Below, in pieces: positions 18,661 through 29,185 of a DNA stretch of 64,000 bases (the stretch's first letter is position 1; each line of letters opens with the position of its first letter). A program made the position numbers and the translations under genes. Under the pieces are notes generated by a model that searched no databases, was not told the origin of the DNA, and saw only the letters and a program-made list of their open reading frames with translations. The stretch is from Clostridia bacterium (lineage in GTDB: Bacteria; Bacillota; Clostridia; Oscillospirales; CAG-272): positions 20,660-84,659 of the forward strand of contig CAAGGQ010000230.1 of NCBI GenBank assembly GCA_900769475.1, read 5' to 3'.

Positions 18661-20838
18661 TTGAATACCCCCATGAACATCAACGAAAAACTTGCCCAAG
18701 AATTCAACCTCAAGCTCGAGCAGGTAGACAAGACCGTGGAGCTCATCGACGAAGGCAACACCATTCCCTTTATTGCCCGTTACCGTAAAGAAGTAACCGG
18801 AAGTTTGGACGATAATATTCTGCGTGATCTCTTTGATCGTCTCACCTTTTTGCGCAATATTGAGAAGCGCAAGCAGGAGGTCTTTGATCTGATCAGCGCC
18901 CAGGAAAAGATGACCCCCGAGATCCAGGCCGCTATCGAGGCCGCGCAAACCATTACCGAGGTGGATGACATCTACCGTCCCTTCCGTCCTCACCGCAAGA
19001 CTCGTGCGTCGGTGGCAAGAGAGAAAGGGCTGGAGGATCTGGCAACTCTGATCTTTTCCCAGGAGCCGACCTATACGCCGTCCATCGAGGAGCAGGCCGA
19101 GGCCTTTGTCAGCGAGGAAAAGGGCGTGACGTCGGTGGAGGAGGCGTTGCAGGGTGCCAAGGACATCATCGCCGAGAATGTTTCGGACAACGCCGAGTTC
19201 CGTAAAGAGCTTCGCCGCCTGACCTTTGAGTTCGGCCTGCTTACTACCAAGCAGGCAAAGGAGGAGGATTCGGTCTACGCCCAGTATTACGAGTATTCCG
19301 AGCCCCTCAAAAAGGTGCTTCCTCACCGCGTGTTGGCCATCAATCGCGGAGAAAAGGAGGATTTTCTCAAGGTTTCGGTTACGGTCGCTTCCGAGATTGT
19401 GCTGAATTATTTGCTTTCTCAAACCCTGTTGAACAACGGCAGCCCTGCAGAAAAGTACGTGACTGCTGCCGTTTTGGACAGCTACGATCGTTTGATCGCT
19501 CCCTCCATCGAGCGTGAGATCCGCAACGATCTCTTTGATAACGCCAGTGAGGGGGCCATTAAGGTCTTTGCCGATAACCTGAGTCATCTTTTGATGCAAT
19601 CGCCTCTGAAGGGCAAGACTGTGCTGGGCTTTGACCCCGGCTACGCTCACGGCTGTAAGCTTGCGGTGGTAGAGAAGACGGGTAAGGTGGTGGATACCGC
19701 CGTGATCTATCCCGTAAAGCCCCGGGAGGAGACCGAAAAGAGCAAAACCATTGTAAAGCGTTTGATCGCCAAGCACAAGGTGGATGTCATCGCCATCGGC
19801 AACGGCACCGCCTCCAAGGAGAGCGAGATCTTTATTGCCAACCTGCTCAAGGAGATCCCCGGTGACGTGAAGTACATTGTGGTCAGCGAGGCAGGAGCTT
19901 CTATCTACTCGGCCTCCAAGCTGGCCGCTGAGGAATTCCCCGAGTTTGACGTAATGCAGCGTAGCGCAGTATCCATTGCCCGCCGTTTGCAGGATCCTCT
20001 GGCCGAGCTGATCAAGATCGATCCCAAGGGCATTGGCGTTGGGCAGTACCAGCACGATATGAAGCAGGCACGCCTGGACGAGGCTCTGGGTGGTGTGGTA
20101 GAAGATTGTGTAAATAAGGTGGGTGTGGATGTGAACACCGCGTCCTATTCCTTGCTGTCCTATATTTCGGGCATCAATATCACCTCCGCAAAGAACATTG
20201 TAAAATACCGCGAGGAGAACGGCGAGTTCACCTCCCGTGCCCAACTGCTCAAGGTGCCGCGCATTGGTGCCAAGGCCTACGAGCAGGCGGCGGGCTTCTT
20301 ACGTGTTCCCGGAGGAAAGGAGATCCTGGACAACACCGGCGTGCATCCCGAGTCCTACGCCGCCACCGCACAGCTCCTTGCCATATTTGAGTATTCCAAG
20401 GCCGACGTTGCCAACGGAACTATTGGGAAAACGCTGGGGGATAAGGTGCGCAAGACCGGCGTTGTAAAGGTTTGCGAAACCCTTGGCATTGGAGAGCCTA
20501 CGCTCTTTGATATTCTGAATGAGCTGGAAAAGCCCGGCCGTGACATTCGTGACGCCCTTCCTCCTCCCGTGCTTCGGGATGATATCCTGAGTCTGGAGGA
20601 TCTCAAGCCCGACATGGAGCTGATGGGAACCGTGCGGAACGTGATCGACTTTGGTGCTTTTGTAGACATTGGCGTACACCAGGATGGTCTGGTGCACATT
20701 TCTCAGATCTGTGATCGCTTCGTAAAGCATCCTTCCGAGGTGGTTAAGGTAGGAGATATCGTAAAGGTGCGCGTTCTCAGTGTTGACGTTCCTAAAAAGC
20801 GGATCTCTCTTACCATGCGCTCCAAATCCAAGGCTTGA
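18661..20838 (+). CDS. tex: RNA-binding transcription accessory protein Tex
   Basis: Cytoplasmic nucleic-acid-binding protein (about 725 aa) of the Tex/Spt6-like family. The N-terminal helical domain carries the signature IPFIARYRKEVTGSLDD; a YqgF-like RNase H-fold domain begins near residue 320 (VLGFDPGYAHGCKLAVV); helix-hairpin-helix repeats follow (about 490-570, ISGINITSAKNIVKYRE); and a C-terminal S1 RNA-binding domain occupies about 645-720 (GTVRNVIDFGAFVDIGVHQDGLVHIS). The start is uncertain: TTG at 18661 has AAGGA three bases upstream, while the ATG at 18673 gives the family-like MNINEKLAQ. It is the last gene of the dxs cluster; no clear terminator follows. Confidence 0.95.
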   Translation: MNTPMNINEKLAQEFNLKLEQVDKTVELIDEGNTIPFIARYRKEVTGSLDDNILRDLFDRLTFLRNIEKRKQEVFDLISAQEKMTPEIQAAIEAAQTITEVDDIYRPFRPHRKTRASVAREKGLEDLATLIFSQEPTYTPSIEEQAEAFVSEEKGVTSVEEALQGAKDIIAENVSDNAEFRKELRRLTFEFGLLTTKQAKEEDSVYAQYYEYSEPLKKVLPHRVLAINRGEKEDFLKVSVTVASEIVLNYLLSQTLLNNGSPAEKYVTAAVLDSYDRLIAPSIEREIRNDLFDNASEGAIKVFADNLSHLLMQSPLKGKTVLGFDPGYAHGCKLAVVEKTGKVVDTAVIYPVKPREETEKSKTIVKRLIAKHKVDVIAIGNGTASKESEIFIANLLKEIPGDVKYIVVSEAGASIYSASKLAAEEFPEFDVMQRSAVSIARRLQDPLAELIKIDPKGIGVGQYQHDMKQARLDEALGGVVEDCVNKVGVDVNTASYSLLSYISGINITSAKNIVKYREENGEFTSRAQLLKVPRIGAKAYEQAAGFLRVPGGKEILDNTGVHPESYAATAQLLAIFEYSKADVANGTIGKTLGDKVRKTGVVKVCETLGIGEPTLFDILNELEKPGRDIRDALPPPVLRDDILSLEDLKPDMELMGTVRNVIDFGAFVDIGVHQDGLVHISQICDRFVKHPSEVVKVGDIVKVRVLSVDVPKKRISLTMRSKSKA

Positions 20839-20900
20839 TTTTAATTTATTAAAAATAAAACAGTTTTTCTTGGCCTTGAGTTCATACTTTGTTATTGAAA

Positions 20901-20919
20901 ATTGTGCAGGTTGCACAAT
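20901..20919. promoter_or_regulatory. Inverted repeat upstream of sugar ABC ATPase
   Basis: ATTGTGCA-GGT-TGCACAAT, a perfect 8-bp inverted repeat with a 3-base centre, 116 bases before the ATPase start. There is no T run after it, so it looks like a protein operator rather than a terminator. A possible TACAAT -10 element lies downstream at 20974-20979, with a poor -35. Confidence 0.5.
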
Positions 20920-21034
20920 GGGGGAGAGGAAAATTTGGAGAAATAAACTCTTCCATTTTCGGAGAAAATTTGGTACAATATATAGTGTTAAAAAATAATG
21001 CTCACAAGAGGGGCAATTTTAGGAGGAACAAAAA

Positions 21035-22150
21035 ATGGCAGGCTTATCCCTCAGACATATTTATAAAAAGTATCCGGGCGGCGTTACCGCTGTATCCGAC
21101 TTTAACCTGGAAGTTAAGGATAAAGAATTTTTGGTATTGGTAGGACCTTCCGGTTGCGGTAAGTCCACCACTCTTCGTATGATCGCTGGTCTGGAAGAAA
21201 TTTCCGAGGGCGAGCTCTTCATCGGCGATCGTCTGGTGAACGACGTTGCTCCTAAGGATCGTAAGATCGCGATGGTGTTCCAGAACTACGCTCTGTACCC
21301 CCACATGTCCGTGTTTGAGAACATGGCATTCGGTCTGAAGCTGAGCAAGGTTCCCAAGGAAACCATTAAGAAAAAGGTAGAGGATGCTGCTCGTATCCTG
21401 GATATCACCCACCTTCTGGACCGTAAGCCCAAGGCTCTGTCCGGTGGTCAGAAGCAGCGTGTGGCTCTGGGTCGTGCAATCGTTCGTGATCCCCAGGTAT
21501 TCCTTCTCGACGAGCCGTTGTCCAACTTGGACGCTAAGCTCCGTGCTGCCATGAGAACCGAGCTGACAAAGCTCCACAACCGCGTTGGTACCACCTTTGT
21601 ATACGTAACTCACGACCAGGTAGAGGCTATGACCATGGCTACCAGAATCGTAGTTATGAAGGACGGTCTGATCCAGCAGGTAGATACTCCTCAGAAGCTG
21701 TATGATGAGCCCGTAAACCTCTTCGTTGCAGGCTTTATCGGAACTCCTCAGATGAACTTCCTCAACGGTACCCTGGAGAAGAAGGCCGACGGACTGTACT
21801 TCGTATACGAGGGCAACGCTCTGAAGCTGCCTAAGGATAAGGCAGAGAACCCCGCACTTGCTGAGTACATTGGCAAGGAAGTGGTCGGTGGTCTCCGTCC
21901 CGAGTGTATCCACGACGATGCTTCTAACATTGATAAGTGCGACGGTGCTACCCTGAACGCATTCGTAGACGTTACCGAGTTGATGGGTGCAGAGATCTAT
22001 CTCTACCTCAACGTTGGTGAGGAAGGCAAGTTGACCGCTCGCGTATCCTCCAGATCTACCACTCGCGCAGGCGACACCATCAAGATCGGCTTCGATATGG
22101 AAAGAATGCACATCTTTGATAAGGACACCGAGCGTTGCATCATTCACTAA
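21035..22150 (+). CDS. Carbohydrate ABC transporter ATPase (MsmK/UgpC type)
   Basis: ATP-hydrolysing subunit (371 aa) of sugar ABC importers. Walker A GPSGCGKST, the Q-loop segment MVFQNYALYPHMSV, signature LSGGQKQRVALGRA, Walker B VFLLDEPLSNLD and switch VYVTHDQ are all intact. A C-terminal TOBE/MalK-like regulatory domain fills about residues 240-371. Orphan ATPases of this class often energise several distant sugar transporters; none of the permeases is nearby, and the binding protein at 1120 is one candidate partner. Codon choice (GCT, CGT, GTA) resembles the ribosomal genes here, suggesting high expression. AGGAGG precedes the ATG, and a strong terminator follows. Confidence 0.93.
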   Translation: MAGLSLRHIYKKYPGGVTAVSDFNLEVKDKEFLVLVGPSGCGKSTTLRMIAGLEEISEGELFIGDRLVNDVAPKDRKIAMVFQNYALYPHMSVFENMAFGLKLSKVPKETIKKKVEDAARILDITHLLDRKPKALSGGQKQRVALGRAIVRDPQVFLLDEPLSNLDAKLRAAMRTELTKLHNRVGTTFVYVTHDQVEAMTMATRIVVMKDGLIQQVDTPQKLYDEPVNLFVAGFIGTPQMNFLNGTLEKKADGLYFVYEGNALKLPKDKAENPALAEYIGKEVVGGLRPECIHDDASNIDKCDGATLNAFVDVTELMGAEIYLYLNVGEEGKLTARVSSRSTTRAGDTIKIGFDMERMHIFDKDTERCIIH

Positions 22151-22162
22151 TTGCATTTTACA

Positions 22163-22195
22163 AAAGAACCGATGGAAACATCGGTTCTTTTTTTT
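22163..22195 (+). terminator. Terminator after sugar ABC ATPase
   Basis: Perfect 12-bp stem AAAGAACCGATG/CATCGGTTCTTT with a GAAA tetraloop and a T run. Confidence 0.93.
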
Positions 22196-22214
22196 CCTTT
22201 TTCCGCAAAAGCCC

Positions 22215-22243
22215 TTTACAATCGCGGGGTTTTGTGGTAGAAT
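22215..22243 (+). promoter_or_regulatory. Promoter for CPBP-tadA genes
   Basis: TTTACA, a 17-bp spacer and TAGAAT, about 55 bases before the start at 22299. Confidence 0.65.
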
Positions 22244-22298
22244 AAAATGAAGTATTATTTCCAATATAAATGTGGAGGAAAAGAGGAGGGAAGAGCGA

Positions 22299-23318
22299 AT
22301 GAATCTCAACGAACAGTATTATCGCAAGATCATGAGTGCCATTGGCTTTGCTCTCTTGATCTTCCTCCTATTGTTCAATATTTTTGGTGTGGTGATCTCT
22401 TTGATATTGCCCATGGTGCTCCATGCGGCCCTACCTAATGCGCCCATTGCCTACGACGTGATCTATCAGCTGTCGTACGCGGCGGGGTATTTGGCCAGCT
22501 TTATGGTTCCCGTGGCTTTTTTAAAGCTGTTTATCAAAAAGGCGGGATTCCATTACCATCCTATGAACGCGCCCTTGCAGATTTCTCCCTGGTTGCCCTT
22601 GATTGCGCTGAGCTGTGTATCGCTGGTCTTTGTATTTTCCTATTTGAATTCGGTGATCATGGAGCTTTTGGGAGGATACCCGGACTTTTTGTTCCAGCTC
22701 CCCGAGGAAGAGGATGTCCCCCCTGGGGTGTACCATTGGGTACTGGAGTTTATCGCAGTCTGTATGGTGCCCGGCTTTTGCGAGGAGTTTTTGTTCCGCG
22801 GAGCCATTCTTACCAACTGCTTGCCCTTTGGTCGAGGAAACGCTATTTTTATTAGCGCCTTGCTCTTCAGCTTCATGCACCAAAATCCCGCCCAGATCCT
22901 GTATACCTTTGCGGCGGGGATCCTGCTGGGGCTGGTTTACGAGCGCACGGGAAGCATTTGGAATTGCGTGCTGCTTCACATCTTCAATAACTTTGTGGCA
23001 ACTGTCGAAACCATGCTCTCTACTGCCATCAGGGATTCGGTCATGCTCTCTCTGTGCATCGACCTGCTGGAGCTCGCCATTTTCATTCTCGGTCTTCTTT
23101 CTGCCGTGATCCTGATCACTCGCTTCTTTGCCAAGGGAAAAACGCGAGTGGAAAACGGCTTTTTCGGCCGCGCGTTGCCGGCTTGCAATGACTACGCACC
23201 GATTCCCGTGGAGGCCCAAAGAGTGCGTCGGCTGTTTCTGGCCCCCTCCATGCTGGCGTTCCTGATCCTGGCAACGCTTCAGATCGGATTGATCTTACTC
23301 TACGCGGTGGTGTTTTAA
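22299..23318 (+). CDS. CPBP family intramembrane glutamic endopeptidase
   Basis: Polytopic membrane protein (339 aa, about eight hydrophobic segments) of the CAAX-protease/bacteriocin-processing (ABI) family. Motif 1 is EEFLFRG with the paired Glu, motif 2 is FSFMHQNP with its His, and motif 3 is LLHIFNN. The role could be processing of membrane peptides or bacteriocin self-immunity; no bacteriocin gene is visible. The ATG at 22299 follows GAGGAGGG by about 8 bases; an upstream GTG at 22272 is less likely. Its stop immediately abuts the tadA start, so the two are translationally coupled. Confidence 0.88.
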   Translation: MNLNEQYYRKIMSAIGFALLIFLLLFNIFGVVISLILPMVLHAALPNAPIAYDVIYQLSYAAGYLASFMVPVAFLKLFIKKAGFHYHPMNAPLQISPWLPLIALSCVSLVFVFSYLNSVIMELLGGYPDFLFQLPEEEDVPPGVYHWVLEFIAVCMVPGFCEEFLFRGAILTNCLPFGRGNAIFISALLFSFMHQNPAQILYTFAAGILLGLVYERTGSIWNCVLLHIFNNFVATVETMLSTAIRDSVMLSLCIDLLELAIFILGLLSAVILITRFFAKGKTRVENGFFGRALPACNDYAPIPVEAQRVRRLFLAPSMLAFLILATLQIGLILLYAVVF

Positions 23319-23780
23319 ATGATGCAAAATGATGAAAAATGGATGCGCCTGGCCCTGGAGGAGGCCTCCCTCGCGGTAGCGGAGGGAGAAGTTCCCGTTG
23401 GCGCTGTGATCGTGCGCGGGGACGAGCTGATTGCCCGTGCTCATAATCAATGTGTAACAGCATGTGACGCTACCGCCCACGCCGAAACCCTGGCCGTGGC
23501 TAAGGCCTGCAAGACCTTGGGCTCCTGGAGACTGTCAGAGTGTACCCTATACGTGACCCTGGAGCCTTGCCCCATGTGCGCCGGCGCGGCCATCAATGCC
23601 AGAATCTCCAGGATCGTTTACGCCGCCAAGGATCCCCGTGCCGGTGCCTGTGAGAGCCTGTTCCGCCTGGCTTCCTATCCCCTGGAGTGCCAACCCGCTT
23701 GCGAGAGCGGACTGTTGCAGGAGGAATCGCTTGCGCTTCTTTCCAATTTCTTTTCCACTATGCGAAAAAGAACCACTTAA
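23319..23780 (+). CDS. tadA: tRNA adenosine(34) deaminase TadA
   Basis: Zinc deaminase that converts A34 to inosine in the tRNA-Arg anticodon. TAHAE holds the zinc His and catalytic Glu, and PCPMCAGA the two zinc Cys. The N-terminal DEKWMRLALEEA and EVPVGAVIV are typical, and 153 aa is normal. The ATG follows the upstream stop with no gap; a second ATG is the next codon. Confidence 0.93.
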   Translation: MMQNDEKWMRLALEEASLAVAEGEVPVGAVIVRGDELIARAHNQCVTACDATAHAETLAVAKACKTLGSWRLSECTLYVTLEPCPMCAGAAINARISRIVYAAKDPRAGACESLFRLASYPLECQPACESGLLQEESLALLSNFFSTMRKRTT

Positions 23781-23820
23781 TTTGCAATATTACAACCCCT
23801 GAAAGGCTTGGTAATCAACA

Positions 23821-24825
23821 ATGTCAAACGTTATGATCCCCGAGGGATACCAATCGTTTCTTTCCCTCCGTCAAACCCAATACGCCATCAAAAAGGTCAA
23901 AGATTTCTTCGAGCGCGACCTTACCGCCCAGCTCAATCTGATCCGTGTTTCGGCTCCGCTGTTCGTGGATCCCGAGATCGGCCTGAACGATAACCTCAAC
24001 GGCGTGGAGCGCCCGGTACAGTTCGATCTGTTTTCTGGAAAAACGCTGGAGATCGTTCATTCTTTGGCAAAATGGAAGCGCTTTGCCCTCAAGACCTATG
24101 GCTTTGAGGCAGGCGAGGGCCTGTATACTGATATGAACGCCATTCGCCGCGACGAGGATACCGATAATATTCATTCCATGTTCGTAGACCAATGGGACTG
24201 GGAAAAGATCATTACTCCGGAGCAGCGCAACCTGGAATACCTCAAGGAGGTGGTGGAGTGCATCTACCAGACCCTGCGGCACACTGAAAATTATATCGTA
24301 AACGAATATTCCTTTATTGGTAAGCTTCTGCCCGAAAGGATCACCTATGTCACCTCCCAGGAGCTGGAGGACCGTTGGCCCGAGAAGACCGCCAAGGAGC
24401 GGGAATACGCGGCGGCCAAAGAATACGGTGCCATCTTTTTAATGCAGATCGGCGGAAAGCTGAAGAGCGGAAAGATCCACGATGGTCGCGCTCCCGACTA
24501 TGACGATTGGTCGCTCAACGGGGACATCATCGTGTATTATCCCATCCTGGACATTGCGCTGGAGCTTTCTTCCATGGGCATTCGCGTGGACGAGGAGACT
24601 CTGCGCCGTCAGCTCAAGGAGCGTGGCTGTGAGGATCGCCAAAATCTTCCATTCCACAAGGCACTGCTCAACGGAGAATTGCCTTACACCATTGGCGGCG
24701 GTATCGGCCAATCCAGAATGTGCATGTTCTTCCTGCGCAAGGCTCACATTGGCGAGGTGCAGTCCTCCCATTGGAGCGAGGAAGAGGTGCGGCTCTGCGA
24801 GAAAAATGGCGTACATTTGCTATGA
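23821..24825 (+). CDS. asnA: Aspartate-ammonia ligase (asparagine synthetase A)
   Basis: Makes asparagine from aspartate, ammonia and ATP; a cytoplasmic class II aaRS-like enzyme (334 aa). The segments [22 protein letters not shown], the Asp-rich middle region ([23 protein letters not shown]) and the C-terminal [14 protein letters not shown] motif are diagnostic; I give these as short separate anchors. GAAAGG lies upstream of the ATG. With asnS at 27726, the cell can make asparagine and charge tRNA-Asn directly. Confidence 0.95.
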   Translation: MSNVMIPEGYQSFLSLRQTQYAIKKVKDFFERDLTAQLNLIRVSAPLFVDPEIGLNDNLNGVERPVQFDLFSGKTLEIVHSLAKWKRFALKTYGFEAGEGLYTDMNAIRRDEDTDNIHSMFVDQWDWEKIITPEQRNLEYLKEVVECIYQTLRHTENYIVNEYSFIGKLLPERITYVTSQELEDRWPEKTAKEREYAAAKEYGAIFLMQIGGKLKSGKIHDGRAPDYDDWSLNGDIIVYYPILDIALELSSMGIRVDEETLRRQLKERGCEDRQNLPFHKALLNGELPYTIGGGIGQSRMCMFFLRKAHIGEVQSSHWSEEEVRLCEKNGVHLL

Positions 24826-24835
24826 TTTCGTTTGC

Positions 24836-24866
24836 GAAAGCAGAATCGGGATTCGGTTCTGCTTTC
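24836..24866 (+). terminator. Probable terminator after asnA
   Basis: 10-bp stem GAAAGCAGAA/TTCTGCTTTC with an 11-base loop; the U tract is imperfect (CTTATCTGATTTTTTG). Confidence 0.6.
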
Positions 24867-24904
24867 CTTATCTGATTTTTTGATCTTATACGGAGGAAAT
24901 GACT

Positions 24905-25990
24905 ATGAAACAGACGGGAAGGACCGTCGCTCTGTGTTTGCTGTTATGCTTGCTTGGAGGCATGCTCTGGGGATGCGGTGGGGAAGATCCGGCGGAACTT
25001 TTTGTAAAGACCCGCAATCTTACCTGGGCGGTGGGAGCCCCCTTGCCCGCGGCCGAGGATTTTATCGTGTCCATGCCCGAGGGCGCAAGCGTCCGTTTTG
25101 CCGAGACCTATCGGTTCACGTCCCTGGGAGAATACACGCTTTTGCTGATCGTTACGTCGGCCAAGGGAAGCGAACAGCTGTGCGAGGTAAAATTTACACT
25201 GATCGTGGATGACGATCCTCCCGCGATCCGCGGTGCCAAGGATCTGAGCGCCTACCTTGGGGAGGGGATCTCCTACCGTGCCGGGATTCTGGTAACCGAT
25301 AATTGTAGCTCTGAAGTGGATCTGCAGGTGGATACCTCTGCGGTGGATCTGACTACCCCCGGAGCCTATCCCGTAACCTATATTGCCACCGATGCCTCGG
25401 GCAATCGGTCCGAGGTTACCGTGATTCTCTATCTGTATCGGGAGGAGATCACCAAAGAGATGCTCTTCCGGCGTCTGGATCTCATCATTCAGGAATTCGT
25501 TCCCACGGCAGGAAGTCTGGAGCAGCAGGCCAGAGCCGTTTACGGCTACGTATTTTATCACGTGGCATACACTTCCAGCTCGGATAAGAGCGATTGGATT
25601 CGCGCGGCCTACGAGGGGCTGCGCACCGGAGAAGGGGATTGCTACACCTATTTTGCCCTTTCCAAGGCCTTTTTTGAGCGCTTGGGCATAGAGAACATGG
25701 ATGTTCAACGCACCGAGGGGCTGGTGGACGAGCGGCACTATTGGAACTATATCAACATTGGAAGCACCGAGGCGCCTCGTTGGTATCATTTTGACGCTTG
25801 CCGTTTGCAGGGAATTCAGCACAGCGGATGTCTGCTGACCAATCGGCAGATCGCCTCCTATACCCGCCTTCGTGCCAACGAGCAGGGCGTGACCGGCTAT
25901 TTTTACGCCTACGATGCCTCCAAGTACCCTTCCTGCGCCGAGCAGATCATCACCAGCACTCCCAGCCTTGAGCCTTACGCGGAGGATTGA
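24905..25990 (+). CDS. Transglutaminase-like lipoprotein with Ig-like domain
   Basis: Predicted surface lipoprotein (361 aa). The signal peptide ends in lipobox LWGC (about residue 23). An Ig-like region (about 70-185) has the DUF5011-like pattern DLTTPGAYPVTYIATDASGN. The C-terminal half (about 195-345) carries a transglutaminase/protease fold: catalytic Cys in GEGDCYTYFA, His in ERHYWNYI and Asp in WYHFDACR. It may cleave or crosslink peptides in the cell wall. The ATG at 24905 has GGAGG 8 bases upstream; the ATG two codons earlier is too close. It is followed two bases after its stop by an orphan adenylation enzyme. Confidence 0.82.
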   Translation: MKQTGRTVALCLLLCLLGGMLWGCGGEDPAELFVKTRNLTWAVGAPLPAAEDFIVSMPEGASVRFAETYRFTSLGEYTLLLIVTSAKGSEQLCEVKFTLIVDDDPPAIRGAKDLSAYLGEGISYRAGILVTDNCSSEVDLQVDTSAVDLTTPGAYPVTYIATDASGNRSEVTVILYLYREEITKEMLFRRLDLIIQEFVPTAGSLEQQARAVYGYVFYHVAYTSSSDKSDWIRAAYEGLRTGEGDCYTYFALSKAFFERLGIENMDVQRTEGLVDERHYWNYINIGSTEAPRWYHFDACRLQGIQHSGCLLTNRQIASYTRLRANEQGVTGYFYAYDASKYPSCAEQIITSTPSLEPYAED

Positions 25991-25992
25991 CT

Positions 25993-27501
25993 ATGCAAAC
26001 CAACATTTTAGAATATCTGGAGGCCACCGCCCCGCGGTTGCCCCAAAAGATCGCCTATTCGGATGGAAGCGACCACATGACCTTTGCCCAGCTTCACGAG
26101 GCTAGCCAAAGGATCGGCTCTGCCCTGGTGTCCGAGGGCTTTTCCAAGGGCCCCGTGGGGATCCTGATGAAAAAGCATCCCACCCAGGTGGCCGCTTTCT
26201 ACGGTGTGGTCTATGCCGGTGGCTTTTATGTTCCCCTGGATATGGATATGCCCGCGGGACGAATGGAAATGATCCTGGAAACCGTTGGAGCTCAGGCCTT
26301 GATCGTGGACGAAAAGGGCGAAACTCTTGCCAAAAAGTTGCATTATGCGGGAACAGTTCTTCGCTACGGTACGTTGGCCGCCGCTCCTATCCAAACCGAG
26401 GCGTTGAATGCGATCCGCCGTCGGCAGATCGATACCGATCCCATTTACATCGTGTTCACCTCGGGCTCTACCGGTGTTCCCAAGGGCGTGGTGGCCTGCC
26501 ATCGCTCGGTGATCGACTACACCGAGGCATTGTGCGATGCGTTGCAGTTCTCAGAGGATTCGGTGTTTGCCAATCAAACGCCCCTTTTTTTCGACGCACC
26601 CCTCAAAGAGCTGATGCCCGTGATCAAACTTGGCGCTACCGCTTATTTCGTTCCCAAATCCCTCTTTCTGTTTCCTATGCGCCTGTGCGATTTTTTGAAC
26701 GAGCACGGCGTCAATACTGTTTGCTGGGTAGTGTCGGCTCTGACCATGATCTCCTCTCTGGGCGTCCTGGAAAAGAATCCCCCCCGCCATCTTACTACCA
26801 TTGCCTTTGGAAGCGAGGTCTTTCCCAAGCGTCAGTATGAGCTGTGGCGACAGGCGTTGCCCGAGGCAACCTTCTACAATCTGTACGGTCCCACCGAGGC
26901 AACGGGAATGTCCTGCTATTGGAGAGCCGATCGGGATTTGGAGACGGAGGAGCCCATTCCCATCGGTCGCCCCTTCCGCAATACCGACCTTTTGCTGATC
27001 GGCGAGGATGGCCGCGAGGTGCAGGACAGAGAAATGGGAGAGGTCTACCTGCGAGGAACCTGCGTGACCTTGGGATATTATAACCAGCCCGAAAAGACCT
27101 CCGAGGCCTTTGTGCAAAACCCTCTGCAATCGGCCTATCCCGAAATTGTTTATCGCACCGGGGACATTGCTTATCGCAATTCTCACGGGGAGCTGGTCTT
27201 CGTTTGCCGCAGAGATGCTCAGATCAAGCACATGGGGCATCGCATTGAGCTGGGCGAGATCGAGACCGCCGCCCAAAAGGACGGGGGCGTGGATCAGACC
27301 TACTGTCTGTACGATACCGAGAAAAAGCAGATCGTGCTATTCTACACGGGTTCTGCCGAGCCCCAGGCCTTGATGACCACCCTCAAGCACTATCTGCCAC
27401 GCTACATGCTGCCGTCGCTCTGCCATCGGCTGGAGCGCATGCCTCTGACGCCCAACGGGAAAAAGGATCGCAAGCAGCTGGCACAACGGTATTTTATGTA
27501 A
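25993..27501 (+). CDS. Stand-alone amino-acid adenylation enzyme (NRPS A-domain/DltA-like)
   Basis: AMP-forming ligase (502 aa) with the core motifs of nonribosomal peptide adenylation domains: IVFTSGSTGVPKGVV (A3), NLYGPTEAT (A5), YRTGDIAY (A7), HMGHRIELGEIE (A8) and PLTPNGKKDRK with the catalytic Lys (A10). An Asp in FFDAPLKEL at the A4 position suggests an alpha-amino-acid substrate. There is no carrier, condensation or thioesterase domain, and none in the window, so it must load a carrier encoded elsewhere or release the adenylate another way. The ATG at 25993 lies 7 bases after GGAGG inside the previous gene's tail; a TTG at 25987 overlaps it. The downstream 155 bases hold nothing recognisable before the asnS promoter. 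Confidence 0.82.
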   Translation: MQTNILEYLEATAPRLPQKIAYSDGSDHMTFAQLHEASQRIGSALVSEGFSKGPVGILMKKHPTQVAAFYGVVYAGGFYVPLDMDMPAGRMEMILETVGAQALIVDEKGETLAKKLHYAGTVLRYGTLAAAPIQTEALNAIRRRQIDTDPIYIVFTSGSTGVPKGVVACHRSVIDYTEALCDALQFSEDSVFANQTPLFFDAPLKELMPVIKLGATAYFVPKSLFLFPMRLCDFLNEHGVNTVCWVVSALTMISSLGVLEKNPPRHLTTIAFGSEVFPKRQYELWRQALPEATFYNLYGPTEATGMSCYWRADRDLETEEPIPIGRPFRNTDLLLIGEDGREVQDREMGEVYLRGTCVTLGYYNQPEKTSEAFVQNPLQSAYPEIVYRTGDIAYRNSHGELVFVCRRDAQIKHMGHRIELGEIETAAQKDGGVDQTYCLYDTEKKQIVLFYTGSAEPQALMTTLKHYLPRYMLPSLCHRLERMPLTPNGKKDRKQLAQRYFM

Positions 27502-27657
27502 AAAGGGAAAAGTCTTGGAAATGATTGTGGTTCGATTGCCAAAAGGCGTTTTGGATGCTGGATCACAACGGAGGGGCCCATTGTTTCGTTTTGGTGCCTT
27601 GAAAAAGAATTCTTTTCGCTTTTTTGGGGGAATTTTTCCAAAACCGCAAGAATTCGA

Positions 27658-27686
27658 TTGACAACCGTGGGAAAGTGTGCTATAAT
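27658..27686 (+). promoter_or_regulatory. Consensus promoter for asnS
   Basis: TTGACA, a 17-bp spacer and TATAAT, 39 bases before the start. The short leader leaves no room for a T-box. Confidence 0.88.
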
Positions 27687-27725
27687 AATTTGATGTAGAA
27701 ATAACCATCCAAAAAGAGGTTTGAA

Positions 27726-29120
<1,395 letters not shown>

Positions 29121-29127
29121 TGCTTTT

Positions 29128-29159
29128 TGCCGGAGTGCCCCGTTCACTCCGGCATTTTT
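29128..29159 (+). terminator. Terminator after asnS
   Basis: 10-bp stem TGCCGGAGTG/CACTCCGGCA, 7-base loop, then a T run. Confidence 0.9.
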
Positions 29160-29185
29160 ACGGAAAAGAAAGGAATTGGGAATCT

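Noticed and set aside
18298..20244. Very long open frame antisense to tex (also 868-2361, 14709-16727 and 29720-31687 antisense to other genes)
   Set aside because: They mirror well-conserved genes on the other strand, have no ribosome binding site or recognisable protein motif, and arise from codon bias.
23781..23820. Signal recognition particle RNA after tadA
   Set aside because: Only about 40 bases separate tadA and asnA, too short and without the conserved tetraloop.
27526..27560. tRNA T-loop-like GGTTCGATT in the gap before asnS
   Set aside because: The flanking bases cannot form the 5-bp T stem, and no acceptor, D or anticodon arm is found.
27687..27725. T-box riboswitch before asnS, gltX or proB
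   Set aside because: The predicted leaders are only about 30-50 bases, with no T-box sequence or antiterminator.
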